Below, one piece after another: positions 35,155 to 40,469 of a stretch of 40,469 nucleotides of DNA. Under the pieces are notes generated by a model. The model saw only the letters and a program-made list of their open reading frames with translations. It had not been told where the DNA came from and made no database searches. Made by a program: the position numbers and the translations under genes. The number at the start of each line of letters is the position of its first letter. Within the stretch, counting starts at the first letter, position 1. The stretch is taken from contig CAUJJC010000332.1 of NCBI GenBank assembly GCA_963204975.1, positions 1 through 40,469 on the forward strand, given 5' to 3'. The stretch comes from Verrucomicrobiota bacterium. Its GTDB lineage: Bacteria > Verrucomicrobiota > Verrucomicrobiia > Verrucomicrobiales > Verrucomicrobiaceae.

Positions 35155-35243
35155 CGAAGAACCTCAGCGTGGATTGCGTGGAGCAACTCTCGATGAACGT
35201 GGGGTTCTCGAAGCGGAAGATCGCGCAGCATTGGGGTGTTTAG
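35155..35243 (+). pseudogene. Remnant of the 3' end of an isomerase-like gene
   Basis: Immediately after the kinase stop, the plus-strand frame ending at TAG 35241-35243 encodes CVEQLSMNVGFSKRKIAQHW. The end of the isomerase gene at 29071-29130 encodes GMEQLARSVDFLKRKIAQHW. At the DNA level the last 57 bases match at about 45 positions, including an uninterrupted 21-base run GAAGCGGAAGATCGCGCAGC plus A. No start or upstream isomerase sequence is present, so this is a truncated tail, probably left by deletion or recombination. Confidence 0.7.
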
Positions 35244-35260
35244 TCTTCACTCACCTATCC

Positions 35261-36178
35261 ATGAAACACCTCCTTTTCCTCTCTCTGCTCACCACCTCAC
35301 TGCTCGCCCAAGAGGCGGAACGCATTCGTGATGTTATTTACACCAAACACGACGGCGTGGCGCTGACGATGGATGTCTTCAAACCGGCGCAGCCAAACGG
35401 CGCGGGCATCATCAAGATCGTGAGCGGCGGATGGAAATCGAACCACAAGGGCATCAGCGACGGTGGCTGGCCGAAGGCGGGCTACACGACCTTCGTCGTC
35501 GTGCATGGCACGCAGCCGAGGTTTCAGGTCGAGGAGATCGTCGCGGATCTCAATCGCGCGGTGCGTTTTGTCCGGGCCAATGCCGCGTCGTATGGCGTGG
35601 ACCCACAGAAGCTCGGTGTCACCGGCAGCAGCGCGGGTGGGCATCTCAGTTTGATGCTCGCGACGCGTGGCGGGCCGGGTGATGCTAAGGCGGCTGACGC
35701 GATTGACCGCGAAAGCAGCGCGGTAAATGCCGTCGCGTGTTTCTACCCGCCCACCGATTACCTGAACTGGTTCGAGCCCGGCGACAACGCCGTCGGCATC
35801 GGCAAGCTGGAAGCCTACGCGGCTGCTTTTGGACCCAAAGCAGCGACGCCGGAAGGTCGCGAGGCGCTTGGGCGTGAGTTGTCGTCGATCTACTGGGTTC
35901 ACAAGGAACAGCCGCCGATCTTCATCGTGCATGGCGATGCTGATCCGCAGGTGTCCATCACGCAGTCCGAGCGCTTTTTGAAGCGCTGCCATGAAGTCGG
36001 CACCGTGTGCGAACTCGTCATTCGCCAAGGTGCAGGTCACGGTGGCTGGCAGGAGATGCCGCAGGACACTGAGCGCATGGCGGAGTGGTTTGATCTGCAA
36101 CTCCTCGGCAAGCAGCCCGCGAAGCCGTTTACGCTGAATGTTTCCTCGCTACCGAGCACGCTGGTGGTGAAGAAGTAG
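35261..36178 (+). CDS. Secreted alpha/beta hydrolase (BD-FAE-like esterase)
   Basis: 305 residues from the ATG at 35261, which gives a signal peptide MKHLLFLSLLTTSLLAQ. The frame opens further upstream (35174), but that part overlaps the isomerase remnant and is not protein-like. The catalytic triad is visible: nucleophile S124 in GSSAGGH, D228 in HGDADPQV and H260 in GAGHGGW. An IKIVSGGW segment near the N-terminus resembles the oxyanion-hole region. The fold and motifs match the BD-FAE / alpha-beta-hydrolase-3 group that removes acetyl or feruloyl esters from polysaccharides. The next gene starts 64 bases downstream and encodes a secreted beta-helix protein, which fits a role in glycan breakdown. 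The substrate is inferred, not shown. Confidence 0.88.
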   Translation: MKHLLFLSLLTTSLLAQEAERIRDVIYTKHDGVALTMDVFKPAQPNGAGIIKIVSGGWKSNHKGISDGGWPKAGYTTFVVVHGTQPRFQVEEIVADLNRAVRFVRANAASYGVDPQKLGVTGSSAGGHLSLMLATRGGPGDAKAADAIDRESSAVNAVACFYPPTDYLNWFEPGDNAVGIGKLEAYAAAFGPKAATPEGREALGRELSSIYWVHKEQPPIFIVHGDADPQVSITQSERFLKRCHEVGTVCELVIRQGAGHGGWQEMPQDTERMAEWFDLQLLGKQPAKPFTLNVSSLPSTLVVKK

Positions 36179-36242
36179 TCTGACGCATTTCACTCACTCT
36201 TTGTCATGGAGTTCGGCGGGCTGAAGCCGTTATGCTCAGCGC

Positions 36243-37856
36243 ATGAAGCCTCTGCTCGCTCTCATTCTTCTTTCCGTCACCGCTTTCGCCGACGACTCGG
36301 CCAAACTCATCGCCCTGCTCGCCAAAGACGGCGTCGTGACGATCCCGGCGGGCGATTACCTTCTCGACGGCTCGAAGCCGATCCCGCTACGCTCAAACAC
36401 CTCGGTGATAGCCCATGGCGCTCGCTTCATCCTTCCGGAGACGCTGCCCGATCAGGCTCGCGTCGTGCTTTTCGCCGGGGAGAATATCGCGCACTTCGCG
36501 TGGCATGGCGGCGAGTTCATCGGGCATGTGTTTGATCCGGCGAAAAAGGACAACACCTGGGAGCCGAACGCGAACACGAAGGGCATCGAGATCACCACCA
36601 CCCTCGCAGGCGGCACGCACGACCTGCTTTTCCGCGACGTGAAGGCCAACGGCATGGCCGCCGCCGTTGTCGGCGTGCATGGCAAATATGGCAAGAAGAG
36701 CGAAAGCGAGGTCGAGCACTACGCGGAACGTGTCGCCATCGAAAGCTGCACGCTTTTGCGCAGCGGGAAGTTCATGTGGGACTACGGCTACCTGTGGCAA
36801 ATCATGACCTTCCCCGAGGCCTACGAGCCCTGGGAGGTCGAGCGGGCGAAAAAATACTTCCGCACCGATTTGATGCATGACGTGACCTTCAGCGGCGACC
36901 TCGTGAAGTTCGACAACACGGCCAAACCTATCGCCATCAGCGCCACCGACGAGCCCAAAGATGCTCTCACCTTCATGGGCACCGCTTTGCCGAATAACAT
37001 CACCCGCGGCCAGCAATACTTCGTCGTCGAATCCACGCCCGAGCACATCAAAATCGCCGAAGCGCCCGGTGGAGCACCGATTCGCTTCGAGGGCGACGGC
37101 AGCGGCCAGCTCGCCCACAACATCAGCGCCACCTACCTCTCCGCCTACGCCCCGACGGGCAGCGGACCCGGCAAAGGAGCCTTCGACATCGTCGGCGCAC
37201 GCGATGTGCGCGTCACCGGCTGCCAGCTCAGCGCCATTGGCGACACGATGCACATCCAGCGCTGCCGAAACATCGTCTTCTCGAACAACCACATCCTCGG
37301 CAGCCGCATGGGCGCGTTCTTTTTGGCCGAGTTCTGCCAAAACGCCACCATCACCGGCAATCTCGTCGATGGCACCAATGGCAGCCGAATTGTGAGCGTC
37401 GAGAAGAGCTGCACGGATGTCACCATGACCGGCAACACCTTCCGCAATGGCGGACGCGGCGCATGGATCAACCAGCCCGTGAACTTCATCATGACCGGCA
37501 ACGTCTTCATCAACAATACCACGAAGAACGATCCCGACCCGCGCCTCGGCCGCATCGCCTTCCAGACCGCGAAATCCGGCCAGTTTCCCGAGCTCTACTT
37601 CACCCTCTACGAACCCGGCGCCACCTACGGCCCCATCATCGTGAAGGACAATATTTTCGTCCTCGGCGACCACTGCCCCGAAGAAGCCGTCACCTTCGCC
37701 CCGAACGGCCACGACCTCGTCTTCACTGGCAACACCTTCCAAAACAAGCCCGCCACCATCGTCGTCGATCCCAGATGCACCCGCAGCACCATCGAAGGCA
37801 ACCTCGGCGCGAAGTCAGTGAAAAAGCCCGTCGATTTCAATCACGGGCGTCGGTGA
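36243..37856 (+). CDS. Secreted right-handed parallel beta-helix protein
   Basis: 537 residues with a signal peptide (MKPLLALILLSVTAFA-DD). An N-terminal pectate-lyase-3-like opening (GVVTIPAGDYLLDGSKPIPL) leads to a ladder of short beta-helix rungs. These are clearest at 330-500, with recurring asparagine-ladder motifs: FSNNHILG, ITGNLVDG, MTGNTFRNG, MTGNVFINN, VKDNIFVLG, FTGNTFQNK. Such folds are typical of polysaccharide lyases, GH28-like glycosidases and epimerases. The catalytic residues of a particular family could not be assigned, so the enzyme class is left open. The gene is 64 bases downstream of the esterase-like gene on the same strand and may share its transcript. Confidence 0.85.
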   Translation: MKPLLALILLSVTAFADDSAKLIALLAKDGVVTIPAGDYLLDGSKPIPLRSNTSVIAHGARFILPETLPDQARVVLFAGENIAHFAWHGGEFIGHVFDPAKKDNTWEPNANTKGIEITTTLAGGTHDLLFRDVKANGMAAAVVGVHGKYGKKSESEVEHYAERVAIESCTLLRSGKFMWDYGYLWQIMTFPEAYEPWEVERAKKYFRTDLMHDVTFSGDLVKFDNTAKPIAISATDEPKDALTFMGTALPNNITRGQQYFVVESTPEHIKIAEAPGGAPIRFEGDGSGQLAHNISATYLSAYAPTGSGPGKGAFDIVGARDVRVTGCQLSAIGDTMHIQRCRNIVFSNNHILGSRMGAFFLAEFCQNATITGNLVDGTNGSRIVSVEKSCTDVTMTGNTFRNGGRGAWINQPVNFIMTGNVFINNTTKNDPDPRLGRIAFQTAKSGQFPELYFTLYEPGATYGPIIVKDNIFVLGDHCPEEAVTFAPNGHDLVFTGNTFQNKPATIVVDPRCTRSTIEGNLGAKSVKKPVDFNHGRR

Positions 37857-37873
37857 GCGGATGTAGGGTTGCC

Positions 37874-37897
37874 AACGTGCCTTCGCACGGCACTGTT
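37874..37897 (+). promoter_or_regulatory. Candidate operator of the toxin-antitoxin operon
   Basis: An inverted repeat GTGCC (37877-37881) / GGCAC (37889-37893) with a seven-base centre lies just before the antitoxin ATG. It is extended outward by AAC and GTT with a single-base bulge. An overlapping small hairpin CGTGC-CTTC-GCACG is also present. The position suits autoregulation by the antitoxin, which is usual for such modules; binding is inferred. Confidence 0.35.
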
Positions 37898-37903
37898 GTT
37901 AGC

Positions 37904-38170
37904 ATGACTCTGACTTTGCCATTGCCCCTCGCCATGGAGGAGACCTTCCAGCCTGCACGTGCCCGACTGCATCTCGCCGTGGGTGCGTTTGTGGCGGACG
38001 AAGTGACTTTGGGTCAGGCGGCGGACATCGCTGGAATTTCGCAGACTGAAATGATGCGTGAGCTGTCGAAGAAGCGCATCCCGCTCCATTATGATCGGGA
38101 GGAGTTCGCCGAAGACCTTCAAACCATCGCGGTGCTCCAACAGAGGCTGAATCATGGTGGTCATCAGTGA
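37904..38170 (+). CDS. UPF0175 family antitoxin
   Basis: 88 residues from the ATG at 37904. The open frame extends far upstream, but there it only shadows the beta-helix gene. Family signature (PF03683): ARLHLAVGAFVADEVTLGQA, then ADIAGISQTEMMRELSKKRI and PLHYDREEFAEDL. The central part looks like a helix-turn-helix, consistent with DNA binding. Its last 17 bases overlap the start of the DUF3368 gene, so the two are translationally coupled. The UPF0175-DUF3368 combination is a recognised type II toxin-antitoxin pairing. Confidence 0.85.
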   Translation: MTLTLPLPLAMEETFQPARARLHLAVGAFVADEVTLGQAADIAGISQTEMMRELSKKRIPLHYDREEFAEDLQTIAVLQQRLNHGGHQ

Positions 38171-38621
38171 TACCTCTCCAATCACAGCCCTGTTACTGGC
38201 AGATCAGGCGGAGCTGCTGCGGGGACTTTTCACCCGCGTGGTGATCCCACCTGCGGTTCAGCGTGAGTTGTTGTGTGCTCACACACAGCTTCCTCCTTGG
38301 ATCGAAGTCATTTCGCCGCGTCACATCCCGGCAAGCATCACGGAGGGAGGACTGGACGCTGGCGAGACCGAGGCCATCGCGCTCGCCCTGGAACTTCATC
38401 CAGATACGCTCTTGATCGACGAGCGACTTGGCCGTCGTCTGGCCATGAAGCACGGGCTTCCCGTGACGGGATTACTGGGCCTGCTGGTGCTGGCAAAGCA
38501 GCATGGACTCGTTGAAAAAGTCGTCCCCGTGATCCAAGAGCTTCAGACCAAAGGGAACTGCTGGTTTGGCCACGCTCTCTTGCAGGATGTGTGCAAGGCA
38601 GTTCACGAGGAATGGGTTTGA
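38154..38621 (+). CDS. DUF3368 PIN-domain toxin
   Basis: 155 residues of the DUF3368 (PF11848) group of PIN-domain proteins, predicted metal-dependent ribonucleases. The acidic residues expected in the active site are present: D6 in ISDTSPI, E71/E73 in DAGETEAIALA and D89 in LLIDERLGRR. The later GLLGLLVLAKQHGLV stretch is also typical. The ATG overlaps the antitoxin gene and has a GAGG Shine-Dalgarno (38143-38146) inside the antitoxin coding sequence, seven bases away. The module appears intact, with no frameshift or missing acidic residue seen. Confidence 0.88.
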   Translation: MVVISDTSPITALLLADQAELLRGLFTRVVIPPAVQRELLCAHTQLPPWIEVISPRHIPASITEGGLDAGETEAIALALELHPDTLLIDERLGRRLAMKHGLPVTGLLGLLVLAKQHGLVEKVVPVIQELQTKGNCWFGHALLQDVCKAVHEEWV

Positions 38622-38705
38622 GTCTAGTTCCATAGTGGATTGTTGGTGCTCCATCACTCGCCAGAGTAATCCGATAACGCACGACGTTCATTCACTCCCA
38701 TCACC

Positions 38706-39290
38706 ATGCTCCACCGCTTCCTCACTCTCCTCGCACTCGCTTTCCTGACCACCGTCGCACACGCCGATCAATTCGTGCTCTTTGATGTGACTTTCACCTT
38801 CACGCAGGAGGATGCGCTGAACTCGAAGCCCAGCCAGTCGCACTACTACCTCAAAGATGACCGCCTGAATCCGCAGCGGCCGAAGGATTGGACGACGCCG
38901 GTCGATTACCGCAACGGCACGGTGCATCTGCGCCTCGAAGTGCTCGAAAAACCGGCGGGCGACCAGCCCACGTCGTGGAGCGTGTGCTACATCCCCTACA
39001 AAGGACAGAACCACGGCTACGGCTGCATCGGCACGGGCGCGTATTCCAAGACAGGCGTGATCGAGAAGGATCTCGACATGACGAAGTTCTGGCAGAACAA
39101 CGACATCATCTGGAGCCAGGGCATCAAGGAGATGCACCTCGTGCTCAAAGACGACAAAAACCTTCACGCCCACAAGCGCCCTGATCCCGAGAAGTTCTTC
39201 CCCACGAAGGTGCGCATGACGCTGATCCAAGTGTCCAAGGGCGCGACGTATGATCCGAAGCTCGTGCCCGGATTGCCGGCTGCGAAGTGA
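38706..39290 (+). CDS. Small secreted protein of unknown function
   Basis: 194 residues with a clear signal peptide (MLHRFLTLLALAFLTTVAHA-DQ), so it is periplasmic or outside the cell. I do not recognise the family. The mature part is rich in aromatic residues and in Lys/Asp, with FVLFDVTFTFTQED near its start, SHYYLKDDRLNPQRPKDW, and two cysteines (SVCYIPYKG and GYGCIGTG) that might form a disulfide. There is no membrane segment after the signal. It lies alone between the toxin gene (84 bases upstream) and the radical SAM gene (42 bases downstream). Confidence 0.75.
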   Translation: MLHRFLTLLALAFLTTVAHADQFVLFDVTFTFTQEDALNSKPSQSHYYLKDDRLNPQRPKDWTTPVDYRNGTVHLRLEVLEKPAGDQPTSWSVCYIPYKGQNHGYGCIGTGAYSKTGVIEKDLDMTKFWQNNDIIWSQGIKEMHLVLKDDKNLHAHKRPDPEKFFPTKVRMTLIQVSKGATYDPKLVPGLPAAK

Positions 39291-39332
39291 GCGAAAAAAT
39301 CCGCGCTCCAGGCATGACGAACGGCGCTTTTC

Positions 39333-40469
39333 ATGCACTGTTCGACCGAACTCATGGACCTCACGCGCAAACTCGAAATCCTGGCCGACGCGGCGAAGTA
39401 TGACGCGTCCTGCGCCAGCTCCGGTGCGGCGCGGAAGGACTCGCGGGATGGGAAAGGCATCGGCTCCACCGGCGGCATGGGCATCTGCCACAGCTACACG
39501 CCGGACGGGCGATGTGTGTCGCTGCTGAAGGTGCTGCTCACCAACGCCTGCCTCTACGACTGCCATTACTGCATCAACCGCCGCTCCAGCAATGTGCAGC
39601 GGGCACGCTTCACACCGGAGGAGGTCGTGCAGCTCACGCTCGACTTCTACAAGCGCAACTACATCGAGGGCCTCTTTCTCAGCAGCGGCATCGTGCGCAG
39701 CGCGGACCACACCATGGAGCAGGTCATCGAAGTCGCGCGGCAACTCCGCGAGGTGCATCACTTTCGCGGTTACATCCATCTCAAAACCATCCCCGAGGCC
39801 TCGCAGGCGCTCATCGACAAGGCCGGACGCTTCGCCGACCGCATCAGCATCAACATCGAACTGCCCTCGCAACAGAGCCTCGACCGCCTCGCGCCGGAAA
39901 AGAACCTCACGAACACCAAGCAGGCCATGCACGGCATCCGCCAGCGCATCGACGAAAGCCTGGAGGCCAAAAAAGCCGCGCGACAGATCGTCAACCGGCC
40001 TCGCGTCAAAGCGCCCGCCTTTGCCACCGGCCAGAGTACGCAGATGATCGTCGGCGCGGACGACAGCAGCGACGCGCTCGTGCTGCATCGCGCCGATGAA
40101 CTGTATCGCGAGGTGCGGCTGCGCCGCGTTTACTACAGCGGCTTCAGCCCCATCCCGGAGCCCAGCGTGCTGCTGCCCATCAAGCCGCCGCCGCTCGTCC
40201 GCGAGCATCGCTTGTATCAGGCCGACTGGCTGCTGCGCTTCTACGGCTTCGATGTTGGCGAGTTGCTGTCCAAAGAAGAGCCAAACCTCGATCTCGACCT
40301 CGATCCGAAGCTCGCCTGGGCCTTGCGCAATCGCGCCGTCTTCCCCGTGGACATCAATCGCGCCTCGCAAGAGTTGCTGTGGCGCATCCCCGGCCTCGGC
40401 ACCGTGAATGTCGCCCGCATCCTCGCCGCGCGACGCTGGTCACGCCTCACCCTCGCCGATCTCCAGCGC
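39333..40469 (+). CDS. Putative DNA modification/repair radical SAM protein (3' partial)
   Basis: The frame is open from an in-frame stop at 39315 to the window edge, giving 379 codons without a stop. The start is the ATG at 39333 or the in-frame ATG at 39354 (MDLTRKLEILADAAKYDASC). The sequence matches the TIGR03916 family: DASCASSG near the start, TGGMGICHSY, then the radical SAM cluster C73-x3-C77-x2-C80 (CLYDCHYC). Further matches are LFLSSGI, HLKTIPEAS, INIELP and YYSGFSPIP. The C-terminal part has a helix-hairpin-helix-like DNA-binding segment (WRIPGLGTVNVARILAARR). Members of this family are typically next to a uracil-DNA-glycosylase-like partner (TIGR03915/DUF4130), expected just beyond the right edge. 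The reaction is unknown. Confidence 0.93.
   Translation, partial: MHCSTELMDLTRKLEILADAAKYDASCASSGAARKDSRDGKGIGSTGGMGICHSYTPDGRCVSLLKVLLTNACLYDCHYCINRRSSNVQRARFTPEEVVQLTLDFYKRNYIEGLFLSSGIVRSADHTMEQVIEVARQLREVHHFRGYIHLKTIPEASQALIDKAGRFADRISINIELPSQQSLDRLAPEKNLTNTKQAMHGIRQRIDESLEAKKAARQIVNRPRVKAPAFATGQSTQMIVGADDSSDALVLHRADELYREVRLRRVYYSGFSPIPEPSVLLPIKPPPLVREHRLYQADWLLRFYGFDVGELLSKEEPNLDLDLDPKLAWALRNRAVFPVDINRASQELLWRIPGLGTVNVARILAARRWSRLTLADLQR

Noticed and set aside
36393..37742. 449-codon open frame on the minus strand
   Set aside because: It is antisense to the beta-helix gene. Its Ala/Gly/Glu/Val-rich translation has no recognisable domain, while the plus frame has a signal peptide and beta-helix rungs.
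37463..37903. Upstream extension of the UPF0175 open frame
   Set aside because: This part is a shifted-frame shadow of the beta-helix gene; the Arg/His/Pro-rich translation is not protein-like.
38688..40370. 560-codon open frame on the minus strand
   Set aside because: It lies opposite the radical SAM gene and the secreted protein gene. Those plus-strand frames show a CxxxCxxC cluster and a signal peptide, while the minus frame is a low-complexity shadow created by GC-rich codons.

Overview
The window looks like chromosomal DNA of a free-living member of the Verrucomicrobiota, perhaps a Prosthecobacter- or Verrucomicrobium-like lineage. The reasons are the moderately GC-rich composition, a paired DUF1800/DUF1501 operon, giant secreted proteins built from SdrD B-like and GEVED domains, an ECF sigma factor next to a Ser/Thr kinase fused to a WD40 propeller, and several short secreted proteins with clear signal peptides. 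This assignment rests on gene content only; no rRNA, tRNA, CRISPR array, phage or insertion sequence was seen.

Layout. Positions 1-12030 hold the 3' part (at least 4000 codons) of a giant surface protein gene whose 5' end lies outside the window. A convergent gene (12296-15583, minus) encodes a membrane MFS/spermidine-synthase-like fusion. A fatty-acid-hydroxylase-type membrane enzyme (15919-16749, plus) meets the end of the minus-strand DUF1800-DUF1501 operon (25888 down to 16764). The DUF1800 protein has an array of Calx-beta-like repeats of about 1100 residues lodged inside its DUF1800 region. An ammonium transporter (26414-27742) follows, with a good sigma-54-type promoter upstream and a strong terminator downstream. 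Next come a long imperfect palindrome (28113-28220) and a sugar phosphate isomerase/epimerase-like gene.

Positions 29243-35152 form a signalling pair: an ECF sigma factor and a receptor-like Ser/Thr kinase. The kinase carries a repeat-like insertion in its activation segment and a tandemly duplicated sensor domain. Just after it lies a short remnant resembling the 3' end of the isomerase gene at 28249. Two secreted enzymes follow (an alpha/beta hydrolase and a parallel beta-helix protein), both plausibly acting on polysaccharides. Then come a UPF0175/DUF3368 toxin-antitoxin pair, a small secreted protein of unknown function, and a radical SAM gene that runs off the right edge. That last gene belongs to the family normally paired with a uracil-DNA-glycosylase-like protein.

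How the genes fit together. Much of the window concerns the cell surface and periplasm: the giant adhesin-like protein, the DUF1800/DUF1501 pair, the secreted hydrolase and beta-helix proteins, and a transmembrane kinase with an apparently extracytoplasmic sensor. Nitrogen uptake (amt) seems to be under separate sigma-54 control. The most unusual features are the nested Calx-beta array in the DUF1800 protein, the mosaic composition of the giant gene, the inverted-repeat insertion in the kinase activation segment, and the isomerase 3'-end remnant.
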